A stretch of 64,000 nucleotides of DNA. It comes from Acanthochlamys bracteata (taxonomy: Eukaryota > Streptophyta > Magnoliopsida > Pandanales > Velloziaceae). The position numbers were made by a program, and so were the translations under genes. The notes below the pieces were generated by a model, which had not been told where the DNA came from, did no database searches, and worked only from the letters and a program-made list of their open reading frames with translations. The stretch lies in contig CM034138.1 in the NCBI GenBank assembly GCA_019914995.1, forward strand, positions 6,888,535-6,952,534, read 5' to 3'. Of the stretch, positions 32,480 through 45,300 are shown piece by piece. Each line of letters opens with the position of its first letter. Positions within the stretch are counted from its first letter, which is position 1.

Positions 32480-33220
32480 GCAGTGCTCAGTAACCAGACA
32501 GCAACTACATTATCTAGTATCTACATATGAGAATGTAGGGCTAAAGCCATATTTGGCTCATTATTGGCTGTGCATTTTATCCTTCCATTTATTTTATAAA
32601 TATTTTTAGCATTATAAAATTTTTTAAATTTTAAAAATACGAATAAATTATATACTACAAAATTATTATATTATATAATATTTATTTTCTTAGTCTAAAA
32701 AAGACACTCTATAATACAGTGCCACAAAAGTTTTAAAAAAAGTTTGTAAGAATGAATTATACGTTATGAAATAAGTATATATACAAATTTTTTTTTTTCA
32801 AAAGGTCTAAAACAATTTTTTAAACATCTATTTCTTCAGAAAGTCCTATTTTATTAACTATTCCAAACATGACTTTAAAAGCAATACAATGAAATAAGAT
32901 TGTGTTTTAATTATACAAAACTCATTTTTTTTTGGCTAGATTTCGAATTCGAATGCACTTTCTTTGTTTAAATTTATATTGAATTTTATCGAACTTATCT
33001 CTAATAAATATTTTATTGAATTCAGTTTCACAAAATTTATTTCCTGTCAATTAAAACATATTCTAAATTTATAAGAAATTACTCTTGCTCTAACTTGAGA
33101 GTAGTTGCTGTACCAGTCTTCTTGAGAAGCTCAGCATCCCTACCATAATATAATGTTTAAAAAGTCTTCCGAACTTATAACTACGAAAAAAATATACTTA
33201 ACCGTAGTTTGATCAGAACT
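32480..33220. other. gene-free AT-rich spacer
   Basis: No supported gene, RNA gene or complete element seen. Confidence 0.35.
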
Positions 33221-33228
33221 TGAATGAA

Positions 33229-33435
33229 GGGCGTGTCTAATTTAATATAAACTCATTTTTGTGCGAGTTTAAAAAATAAATTAAATATTAAAATATTTAA
33301 AAATAATAGTTTATATTTTTTATATTAAAAGTAAATTTTAAAATTAATTTTATAAATTTTTTTATAAAAAGTTTATTTTAAATTATTTATTTATTATGTA
33401 TTAAAAATAAATTTGATAGATTGATAAACAAGTCC
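33229..33435. mobile_element. MITE with 3-bp target duplication
   Basis: GAA at 33226-33228 and 33436-33438. Ends GGGCGTGTCTAATTTA and (inverse) GGACTTGTTTATCA. Similar in size and style to the Tourist-like copies, although the target is GAA rather than TTA/TAA. Confidence 0.4.
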
Positions 33436-33875
33436 GAATGTATTAGATCTAAATAAATGGTCTGGATCTGATCCTAAAGATGTGTTTATTTTGACGTAAA
33501 GTTTTTTTAAAAATGAATTTCAAAAATTAAATTAAATTATTTAATAAAAAAAATAATTTTGTATTAATAGTAAGTTTTAAAATTTGAATTGTAAAAACAT
33601 ATTTTGATTAAAAATTTATTTTAAATTATTAAAAATAAATTAAAAAAATATTTTAATGGTATATAAATGTGCCCCAAGTTGCAGCTGTTAGTGTACAACA
33701 AATGAAGTGATAATGATTGACAGATTGAGTAACACAATAAACCATTCACGACATGAATCAGACTACATGAAGAAGTACCCAATTTACAAAGGTTTCTAAT
33801 TTACAGTTTAGAAATTTTAATCGTTCATTGTAAAGTTATTGGAAATAACCTTGAATAAGAATCAACATTCACATG

Positions 33876-34610
33876 CAGTATTGTTAAAACCAACCCGGTG
33901 GTTGACCGAAATATTATCGTATCACCGGGTTACCGGTTAACTCATCGGATCACCGAGTTGACCCACTAAATCGAATCGGATTTATTAAATAAATATTAAT
34001 ATTATAAATATAATATATATTATAATATTTATCGTAGCAGTTATTTAAAATTTTTTTAAAACATGATTATATACAATAAATAAATATATTTTTTGAAGTT
34101 ATATCTTTCATTTTAAAGCAATAGTTTTCAAGAATCAAGATAATAACCAAAAAGTCTAAAATATAAAAAAGTCTCAATATTTTAAACATTACGAATTAGC
34201 TACATTATATGTAATTATGTATAACTACTTGTCGCCTTATATATATAGTAAGGATCAGCATAATAGAAATGGTTCGACGACGATCAATAGAGCGTAGCAG
34301 TAGCAATGATCGGCGCCGAGAATGACAGCAAAAAAATGGATTAACCGGTTAGAGAGACGGACGGTTAAAAATTTAACAGAAATAATTCGAAGCAGCAAAA
34401 TAACTCAAAGAGCGATCATATTTTAATATTTTATTTTTTTAATAATCATATCGGATTAATCCGTTATACCGGATCACCGGGTTATTCAAAAACCGGTCGG
34501 ATCGATCGGATTTTATCGGGTTTGTTGCATACCGGGTTATGCTACTCACATAATCCGAAATCCGGATTTCGAATCGACCCGGCCGGATCGGGTTGGGTTT
34601 AAAAACACTG
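33876..34610. mobile_element. non-autonomous hAT element
   Basis: Terminal repeats CAGTATTGTTAAAACCAACC and (inverse of the right end) CAGTGTTTTTAAACCCAACC start with the CAGTG-type end of hAT elements. The 8-bp flanks are TTCACATG (33868-33875) and TTGACATG (34611-34618), 7 of 8 identical. Subterminal regions are rich in CCGG/GGGTT motifs. 735 bp, no transposase frame. Confidence 0.75.
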
Positions 34611-34624
34611 TTGACATGCATCCT

Positions 34625-35330
34625 TCGAAATGTTTCAGATTGTTTTTCAATTCTCTTTTATTTTTATTTTATGTATTTTAATAAAATTTTTAAACTTTAT
34701 ATTTTTTTAAATATTTAAAAAATCATAAAAAATTATACGATTTAATATTTTATTGTTTTTAATTTTACAATATTAAAAAAGTAAAATTTATTTAAAAAAA
34801 TTTTAAATACTTTTAAACATCTTCCTCATCTCTATGTATGGGTCGCACTAATGAATTGAATTATAACCATTCTTTGGTTCTAAATAAACTTATACGATTG
34901 TTTGGCTTTTCTTTTAAGGAAAATTACTATCAAATTTTTTGTTATATGTTTTAATAAATTTTTTATAATAGTCTATAAAATTAATTTAAAATTTAGAAAA
35001 TATAAAAAAGTTTAGATAATACTAAGATATTCCTATTATTTATTTTTATTTTTTAAAAATTAAAATAGTAAAACTTTTTTATTAAAATAAAATAAACATA
35101 TTTTTTATTTTATAAATATTTTTTTTATAAGTACTCTTAAATAGCTTCTAAATTTAAAATTGAGGTCCTCTTTTTTGATAATAATAGAGAGATATAGAAA
35201 AACCTAGTAGTGGAATAGATTTCTACTATACCTTAAATCTATATTATATCTATTAATTTTTTACTGGTAAATAATACTAATTTATAAAAAATTATTTAAA
35301 TATATTATTTTAAGCAATCACAAAGAATCC
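34625..35330. other. AT-rich spacer with MITE-like blocks
   Basis: Two AT-rich MITE-like blocks at about 34630-34830 and 34890-35155; the second begins GATTGTTTGGCTTTTC and ends with an inverse-like TACTCTTAAATAGC. No gene. Confidence 0.35.
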
Positions 35331-36272
35331 CTATCTTAGCTTGTAATAACAACTTCAATTACTGCACTACGGCTAAACCCGTCCGACCCTTTGATCACCG
35401 TTGGATTCTCCGGCGCTGGTCCATCCACCAAGGCGATCCCAAAGTGAGAAAAAAGATTTGGTTTTTCTTAGAGCAAGATTTGTTCTTTCTTCAGTGGTCA
35501 ATTTCTCCCACGATTCTTTATTAATCGAAGTGTTCGTGAAGATCAGGCACTAGATTGGTAATTCTTGCTCTATTTTTGTTTGTTCGATTTGGTGTTTACA
35601 ATGATTACAGTAGATTTAACAGATTTTTATAAGCATATTGATTCTCAAACTTAGGTTTGTGGTGATTGTTGGAAGTTGTTCGCGTCAGTTTCTTTTGCAT
35701 TGTTTCTGTACGAATACCGGCTGTGGATATTTTTTCTCCTTTGATTGAGGTTTCTGATTAAAATTGAACCTCTTAGTAGAAAGAAACGATTTCACACGGT
35801 ATTTGGCAGATAGTTTCTCTTGTCAATCTGAAGTACAGAGTATAAGCATTCCTGTTCTACATAAAGCATTCTCTTTTGACATGATCTTTTCGTTGATTTC
35901 ACCTGGTTTTCTGAAAAGATGCTACTTCTTTTGGGCGGTTTTATCATGTTGTTTTGAATCAATTTTCTCTCCTAAAAGATTACACTGAAGTACAAAGTAA
36001 TAATGGAGGATTGTCTTTTGAGGTAACTTTTCCTTTGATTTCACATTATCTCGGTACGTACTTTTTCATCACTTAATTCTCTACAATTTACTGTTTTGTT
36101 GAAATATGCTTGCTTTTTCCTTCTTGTTTTATCATACCGTTGTGAATCAATGTGTTACTGGTGGTTTACGCTGAGATATAAACATAAGCAATTGTATCTA
36201 TAAAGCAATTGTATCTATTTTCATGCTTAACTCTATTTGGTGTAATTAATGACTCAGGTAGAGTTGGAAGTA

Positions 36273-36368
36273 ATGAGAGACGTAAAACCCTTCAAGATCA
36301 AGAACTGCTTTGAGAAGAAAGTTGGTGGTGCTGAATTGGTGTTGTTTCAAGGGAGATATTATCTATAA
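36273..36368 (+). promoter_or_regulatory. 31-codon upstream ORF in the PQBP1-like leader
   Basis: ATG 36273 opens a 31-codon frame (MRDVKPFKIKNCFEKKVGGA...) ending TAA at 36366-36368, 18 nt before the main ATG 36387 and in the same predicted leader exon (36258-36423). Such a uORF would be expected to lower main-ORF translation or respond to translation conditions. Conservation of the peptide is not known. Confidence 0.45.
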
Positions 36369-36386
36369 GGTTTCAGTGAGGCAGCA

Positions 36387-39300
36387 ATGGCTCAGGAAAT
36401 GGTTAATCAACATAAGAAAGCAGGTGCTTGTTTTAATTGAGTCTCAATGTCTTTTCACCATCAAAAAATCATTTTAAGCATATTTGTGCTCTTTCTGTTT
36501 GCAGATATCAGTCATCACTGGATGCCTCATGAAGACACATCTATTGATTCTTCTGTCCAAGAAGCTGTGCTGCGCGAGCAAGTAATGTGCTTCTTCTGGT
36601 CTCTTTTTGTGGCTTGATCATCGGTAGCTATTGAGGCAATAACATAATGATTTTAGCCTGTGTTTTCCAGGAAATTGCTACACAACAGATTATTCAAGGA
36701 CAAAGGTAGTTTTCCTTTTTGTTATCTTGGTTACCTGTTACCTGTTAAGTCCTTTTTGTTACAATGCCGTGAACCTCCTTTATGTATTTGAAACTTTTTA
36801 AACCTCTTTCATTCGTTAGACAAGCAAGGTACGTGGCTGGGAAAGCTGAGGATACGAAAGATATTTCATCTAGTAGTTGTGATCCTAATGCTCTAAAAGT
36901 AAGTAAAACATCTTTACTTCATCTAAAATTTTTCCCACATCTACAAATTTTATGCTTCATCTTCAACTGTCCTTCATGATTTTAGGAGATTTTGCTGAAG
37001 ATGGCCAACGATCACCGTGCTGAGATAGCTAACAAACGTGGGAAATTGGTCAACAATACCAATGGTTAGTTACTCTAAACAATCTTTTTCAATTATGCTG
37101 AGGCTTCATTTGGCATCGAGCCCATCAGGTTCACAAATGCATGTCAGGAGAAACAGACCTTTTTCAGCTTCTCCAATATGTGGTTATAAACCTCATTCTA
37201 AGGTAATTGCAGTGGAAAACGTTGTTCAGAGAAACCAAACACCAAAATTTAAATCATGTCTCCTAAAGCTCTTGTTAGGGAAGCATGGCTTGGAGCCACA
37301 AAACCTAAGTAATTAAACACAGCTTTGAACCACAAAAACCTAATGTGGCCGAAGTGATTCTATTTACATTTCGAATCTTATCTAACATAATTCATTTTGC
37401 ATTATAAATACTGCAGATTTATGTATTCATTATTAGGATGTTGTTTGCTATGAGCTTCAATTGGAGTCTTTGTTTCATTTTCCTGTGTTTAACCTGTTCT
37501 CTTTCGCAGATTATTGACTTTTGAGTAGGTGTGATTTTGCATGTTGGACTTAGTCATTTGAAATTACTCAAACTTGGAAAGTTAAGATGAATCTATCTGC
37601 ATAAAATTTCGAGGTTGTGCGTCCCTTTGATGCTACAGTTTAAAGTATGATCCAGTTATCCGCGCTAATAAATTTTTTAAGAATTATACATTGCTATAGT
37701 GCCTGTTTGGGAGTGCTTCTCAAGTCTTCTCCATCTCCATTTCAACTTTTCATTTCCGTTTAAGCAATCCCAAACAACCCCATCATCCTACTATAAGTTG
37801 TGATCTGACATCAATGTAATATGACAATAAGGATATACTATGCTATAAACGTGCAAGTGTGGTCTCTGAACCATAAAAAGCTATTTTAGGTCCTAAAGGG
37901 TTGGACAATTGTCTACTTTCAATAATTCTGATCAGTATTGCATCAACACCATTGTTGGTTCCTCCAATCGCTCCCTCCTTTCTTATTGGACAATAGGGGA
38001 TGAGACACTCCGGCATAGCATGGGTGCTGAAGATGAATGGTCTGAGTTTATGTAGGAGTATCGAGGAAGAAGCACACAGGTCTTTTTTATTTGCATTTTG
38101 TAATGCAACATACTAATCTGAATGGCATTAATCTTAGTGAAACAATCTGGAGTTGAATGCTTTGAAATTTTTGTTTTCTTTTTATTTTTTTAAATTATTT
38201 TGAGTCAACTGAAGTAGTACTTTCATATCCATGGGCACATTTAAAATCATGTTTGTAGTCAAGGAGAATACAGTTTGGTTGAAGCTAAAGGGACGCGTGC
38301 CTCTTCTGAAAATGATTGCATTTAAGGTCATCTTTGATCTTTCTTCTAGGTATTGAAAGATTTAACATCTTGAATAGCTTTTAGGCGAGTAACTTCAACA
38401 CAACACACACCCCTTCTGCTATATGCAAGTTAGCCGAAGCCAAAATGGTCTGTCTAATACATGGGAGTGGCAGGTGTTTAAGTAAAATAAGAAATCATAA
38501 TCTTACTTAACTTTTGATAAAAAAAAGGATTGAACAATCACCTTAATGCTACTTAATGAACTATAATATACTTAACTTTCCACAAACACAATTAACATGT
38601 CGTAAAAACATGCAACAGATGTGATTGTGTAGCCCTATAACTGAACGGTTACTGATTTAGGAGCATGGTGAAGTGATTGCAACATGAACGAGAACTAGAA
38701 CTTAAGCACTCAGAAAAATCTTTTGTTTGCTGTGGACATATACACCATGGGTGAAAATGGAAAAGGTATACTCAGTAATATTCTAGGTATATCCTATGTA
38801 CACCTTTATGCACCTTTCTATTCTTCTTCCCTTTTTTTCAAATCCGTCATTTATATAAAACACTCATCACGAGACATGTATTCATCACATTCCAACCACA
38901 CAACAAAGGAAGGGGTGCAGAAAAAGGTGAATAAGAAGATAACCATAGTATTACTGCAAACGATGTATCTCTTCAAATCTCATGAAATGAAAACTAGCGA
39001 TTGAAATACTGAAGCGTAATTCAACTTTGAATTAGCTACGCAGTTCACTACACATAACTACCTTAACAAAAGCCACTACTTACAGAACCTGTAGATTCAC
39101 TTTACATTTGATGTCATCTTTCTTTTAGGTATCGAAAGATTTAACACCTTGAACATCTTTCGGCAAGTAACTTCAATGAGGCACGTGCCTTTTCTGCTCT
39201 ATACTGGTTAGCCGAAGCTAAAGGGACACAAAACAGTGCCCAAAGTATCTGTGTAATGTTCGAGTTGTATGTGTTTAAGTGAAATAAGATATAATAGCTA

Positions 39301-42300
39301 CATTACTTTTGATAGAAGGGTTGAGCAGTCACCTTAATGCTACTTGGGGAACTAAAATGCACACTATTGTTCCACAAACACAACTTTACATTTTAGAATA
39401 GCATTCAAGATGACATGTGTAGGTATTTTAACAAATGATTGCTGATTCTGGAGCATGGGTGAAGTAATTCCACCATCAACGAGAATAAGAACACAAGCAC
39501 TCGAAAATGGTTTGGTGTTAAAACATACGGCATGTGTGAGAATAGAAAAAATTAATCATTACACCATGTGTATTCCCTTTTGTGCCCCTTAATGTACCTT
39601 TTGTTTGATTTATTTAGTTTTTCAAATCCCTTATTCATATTCAAACAAGAGGCATCTATCTCATCCAACCCCAACTGTACATCAAAGAAAAGGTTGCAGA
39701 AAAATGTAAACAAGAAAGTGCCTGTAAATCATATTAGCTCTCTCAAGTCTCATAAAATGCAAATTAGCAACTGATGTGCTAAAGCTTAAAAACATTGAAT
39801 GCTAGATGCTACAAAGTTCATTGTACATAACTAGCTTAACAAAAGCCACTACTTATAAAACCTAACTGGTTGCAAGCGAAGGTATAATCAAGAAAGGAGA
39901 GATCAAATCTTGATGAAGGCCTAATATCCTATCTTTCGGAGTTGATCAAAATGACAAAAAATGTACCTCAAAACATCCATGGTGTAACCAAGTGAGAAAT
40001 TCACAATAGTGCCCATATTTCTTTGATTTACCTCCACCTCTGGAAGTGTCTCCTTGATTATCTTTTTGTTTTACTCTATGAATTCAAATGGATACCAATG
40101 TTGCAAGTTCTGCCTCGGTTTTTCGAACCCAGGTTTGATCAGTAGTGTTGCAGAGTGCAGACTACAGTTTACCAACATAGGTTGCATATTAAGACCCATA
40201 CTCTTGACATTATACAATAACCCATCATGTCCCATGGCCTTGGTAATATTGGTTGTAGATATAAATGATGTACTTAGTTGTATAAACATTTTTATAATAA
40301 CTACCTTATATATTAATCTTATTATACTTTTTAACTTTTGGTCCGAACATAGAACCAATGACCTCATGACTTAGTTCCACGGCAAGGAAATTTGTCTTTT
40401 TTGTCATTTTAGTGATGGGGTTGATTGCCCCTGTTTGCTTATGAAAATGGATATGTTTGATGATGAATTTTATCTCCATCAGGTAATGTGGAGATCGGTA
40501 ATGGCTATGGTGTACCCGGAGGTGGGGCATATCCCATTTCAGGTGTCAAACCTCAAACTCTCCAATCTAGTGATAATCAGACAGCACATATCCGATCTGG
40601 TGAGTCTTATTGCCTTATTAATTTAGCAGTTATTCTTTAGGATTGTAAGGTAGCTCATGTAGGATATGTTCTTTTGTTCAGGAAATGTGAATGCTGAAAA
40701 TCTTGTAGAAACTGTCCAAGAAAAAGGGTCAGAATCAGATGAAATCACAAAAGAGTTGCCTGATTACCTAAAGCAAAGGCTAAAGGAAAGAGGGATTATT
40801 AAGGATCACAGTGTAAGGCGAATGGTTTCAACAACTGATTATGACTACACAAAACAGAACTTCATTAGGAAATGAAGTTTTGGTGCCTTTTTTCCGTTGC
40901 TGTTTGCTGATGCTATTTTTTCTTAATGTGATGGTCCCTACACTTTAGGATTATGATTATTCAAATGTAATAGTTCCCACACTTTAGGAGAAAAAAGGGG
41001 TAGACAAAAATTAATTTGGCCTAGGGTGGTGGCGAAGGATTTAGAGTTCAGATCTTTCACTGAATCTAATTTATAATAGTACGGAATGGAAAAAACGTAT
41101 TCATATAGCTGACCTTGATAAATGCTTAGTTTGTTGTTGTTGTTGTATCAAGTCATTCACTTGTTGGGTTTGTGATGTGTGGTTCTTTCACAGGGGATGG
41201 AGGCACAAACAGATGGTATTCCAAGAGTCTCTCGATTATGTCCTGGTTGGGTAAGTTAAGCTTTCCACATGATCAACCTAATTCTGATAATAGTGAAGTT
41301 TGTAAGACATTGCTATTTCGAACAAATTAAGTTTTATTTCAAACATATAAAACTTGAGAAGTCTACTAATCAGCACATTGTATAAAAGGTTTGGACAAAC
41401 ATCTAGCACATGTGAATTTCTTAAATGAGAACTTGAAAGAACTAGTTTTATATTTTACTAAATTTTTTATAACTATAAATTGGTAGAAATTGAGCTTGAA
41501 ATTAATTTATGTCATAAGCGAATTTTGAATAGGCCCTCTATTGTATAAAAGTTTAGATCATGTTTTAATCTGGTACCTATTAACCTTTCTTTGGATTTGA
41601 TGGTATTCAGCAAAATACCTTGGTAATTGATTAAGTACGATGGTGTTCCATATGTGGGGGTAAAATATTCTCAAAGGTGGTGTTCCAAAGTAACTTATCG
41701 CCAAGCGCCCTCCTTTTGTATTATGTTACTATACTCCATAGTCATAGGGATGCACCCTAATAATTAGCATCTATTAGTCATTAATTGTTATTTTTATAGT
41801 TTATTTTTCTATATACTTGTCTTATTAATTGCTCTATGCCATGTTGAAGACTAATTTAGTCGAGCATTGCCGGTAGGCAATGTTATACCACACCGACTCT
41901 TCTTCTTCTTATCTCTATCTCTCTCTCTTCTTGCTTCTTGTAGTTCTTCTCGTTTGTTCTTTGTCCTTCCTCTTCTTCAATCCTACAGCGTCATCATCAC
42001 AACCATCTTCTATTTCAGCAATACGACCATCTTCTCTTTCTAGCGTGGCTGGCAGAATCACAGTCATTGTTTCCTTTGCCACTTGTTTGAGTGGCTGCTT
42101 GTATGTAGCAGCACCATCACCTCTTGAGTCGTGGATGTCAAAGTGTATGCAACTTCTTTTTGTTTTATCGGTTGCTCGTTTTGAACTCCTTTTTTTTTGT
42201 TTTTGAGTGAGGATAAACAAATAAAGATTTTAGATACAACGTAATGACGTTATAAACTGGGTATTGTCAAATATGTGATGATATTCCAAAGCCACTTGTA

Positions 42301-45300
42301 TGGTATTTGAGCTGACTTACCATTGTTTTACAATTCTAATACCATGGTTCTTGAACAGCATGGTTAAACAAAAAAAAGAACATGCCAACAAGGCCCATTC
42401 CTTGCATCTTTTTCGAACTTTCACTATATTACCTAAAACTGCTATAGGTCTATCATTCTTCAGTACTTGTCTATCACTCCTTCCTTCCAAAACCACCTAG
42501 AGATAGGTTTTGAAGATGGATATTGGATTTCAAAGATGAGGAACTGTAGAATGGAACAATGAAGGGACATAGAGTTATCATTTGTCACCTTCACAACGTA
42601 CTCTTCCACCAAATTAGTTCATTTCATAAATAGTTAAAGAAACAGGGCGTGACGAATCCACAATGTCGGTTGATGGTAGTAACTATACAGTTGCCCTTGT
42701 CTTCATAAGCTGACTCACCTTGGCAATAATTTTATTGCTTCAGTTGTCTATTTGTGCACCGCCACACATATAATATTATATTTCTGAATATCATCCTTAC
42801 CATTGTAACTTAGATTTCCTTATCCTGAAATGTCACTCGAACCTGAAGGTTAAAATACTATGATAACAACATAAAGAGCAGCCAGTTTTGTACTGGAACA
42901 AGAAACTTAGGTTGAGAAAACTGGAAAAGCAAAAGCGATTTTGTTTAAAGCTGCATAACATGGACGTGTTTTGTCAAATAATGCTAAATATTAACCAACA
43001 TTTTTGTTGGAAATAAAGAGTACGGGAAGAATATCTTTAGCATGCTGCTTGCTGATTGTTATTAATTTCATGAAGATAGTTTCCGAGGATAAGTATAGTT
43101 TGTGGTTTGTACTCCATGTTGGTCAGAGTAACATTAGTGGAAGGTGTGATTATTAATGCTTTGTTGTTTCCTTGATGGAAATTAATGTTTATGTAGGTTT
43201 ATCATGTTTACGGAAATTAGTAGGATAACAGTAGTTTCTGGCACTAACTGGTAGCTGCTAAGGATATCGTTTTACTTTTCTGCTTTTTAGGTGGAAGTAA
43301 TGGATCCAGCCAGTGGTTCGACATACTTTTATAACCAAAAAACAGGTGTCAGTCAATGGGAGCGTCCTATTGATACTGCTAATTGCACAAAACAGTTACA
43401 GTTATCACCTTTACCGTCAGATTGGCAAGAGGCAATAGATGATTCAACAGGTATGTAATAATATAATGTGTGTATGTAATTTCAACACGGGCCATAAGTT
43501 CATGACAGAATCTCTACTCATGAATGTTACTTAATGCTTAGGTCGGAAGTACTATTACAATGTGAAAACACAAGTTTCACAGTGGGAACGGCCAAAATCC
43601 ACTAATGCTGCCATGTCACGAGATGCTAATCTTAGTCTTGACGGAGAAACTACAGCAAGTGGCCGTCACGAATCCGATGGCATGACCAAATGCAATGGAT
43701 GTGGTGGGTGGGGTGTCGGTCTTGTTCAGGCTTGGGGCTATTGCAATCATTGCACAAGGTATGGCATTCATAGTGTTCATTCGAATCTATGTGCATAAAT
43801 ATTTATCTTTCAGAAGGATTTAGTGGTTATTGAAATGATAATAGCTTCATCTTTCTTAAAATGCATTGCAGCTTTTGTGGTTGAGTGTTATATATGTCAT
43901 TGATCTCTATTCATTTTGTCTTGCTCGTGTTTATGCAATTGACTTCTGCCTCAACAGTGGTTCAGTTTGATTGGGTTTGAAATCGGGTTGGCCCTGTTTG
44001 CTTCCCCCATTTCCCAGTTGACAGCATGCAGATCAATTTGGTTCAGTTTGTGGTTTCTCGAAAAAACGAGAATGAAAGGAAGAGAATGGGTGATGAGGAG
44101 GATAGCAGTTGCAGATTTTTTTTAAAAAAAAAAAAGAGGGGGAAAGGATGTTCTTGAGTGAATATAAGAGGACTTCATATAAAAGGGATTGAAGTTAGAG
44201 ATCAAATGAAAAAAGAACAAAGAAAGAGATACAAATGGAGTAAGAGAATCAGAACTGGGGAAACAGTGCATTGCTTGGTGGATCAACAGCGGAGGCATCG
44301 TTCAATTGCTTATATGTAACCATAGAGACCTAGCAGATAAGGAGGATTGGGCGTGGAGTTGCGTTGAACATTAGATCATTTAGATACAATTAAGAGAGAA
44401 GAGGGTTTGGGTCTCCCGCTTGCATAAGAGAACTACAACCGGTGATAGGTTGGAATTGAGTTTTAAAATATTTAAACTTGAATTGGAGCCGAGTTATATA
44501 AGTCTGCTCTGTTTTTAAAAAATTGAACCGAAAGTATAAGCAATAAGAGGATTAAAAATGGCATTTTGGGTTCAGGTTGGATTGGTTTTTCAGGTTAACC
44601 TGGATAATACTCACTTGTACGTACCAATACATACATAGTCTTGGAGGTAGCATTGCGACACTATACATGGCAGACTCAGGCAGCAACTTCTTATTGACTT
44701 CGACTCTGAGATGTCAATACCTATGAGTCTTGAAGCTACTTGAGTCTGTTTTTCGTAGATGAAAATTAGATGAAAGATTATAACGAATCAGAAAGGCAAC
44801 ATTGTGAGGTGAGAAATACAAGATTTTCTCATTATGATTAGCTTTAATAATCAGGTTTTTTCGTTTGGTCACTACTTGGTGATGCAAGTGGGTGTTGACC
44901 TATAGGAAGGATTTTCTATCAAATCAAAGCTTGGTATTGGAAGTCATAGGTATAATAACTTTCTGAGACTAAGCTTGGAGTCGAATTTAGGGTATCAGTT
45001 TTGATTGTGGAGGGAGTTGCCAAAGAAGGCAGGGGGAGAGGAGAAAAGGAGAGGAGGTTCTTGTAGAGTATGAAACGTATAGTGTGGAGATGAGTGCCAT
45101 TGGTGCTTGGTTACATAATTTCTGTTGTTATTGTGATATAATAACACTGTCAAAACATCATTCTTCAGGCCATTGACTAATGGTCAGGTGATCTAGATAA
45201 TAGAGGTAGTTACAGATCTCATAATGGTAATAGAAATAATAGAATGTCGCTTCTAGGCATTTTTCATGGTTCAAACAAGAAGAATTGTGCATGCTTTGAG

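Larger units (their letters stand above)
37065..40482 (+). other. 3.4-kb intron 5 of the PQBP1-like gene
   Basis: Contains a small MITE, a large tandem duplication (both listed separately) and otherwise no supported gene. The short ORFs at 38723, 39568 and 40054 lie in duplicated or intronic sequence without recognisable domains. Confidence 0.6.

Noticed and set aside
40666..40875. free-standing 69-codon gene
   Set aside because: It is exon 7 of the PQBP1-like gene plus retained intron sequence to the first stop.
41880..42220. opposed 100-codon ORFs in intron 8
   Set aside because: Produced by a TCTT/CT-rich low-complexity tract; no domain.
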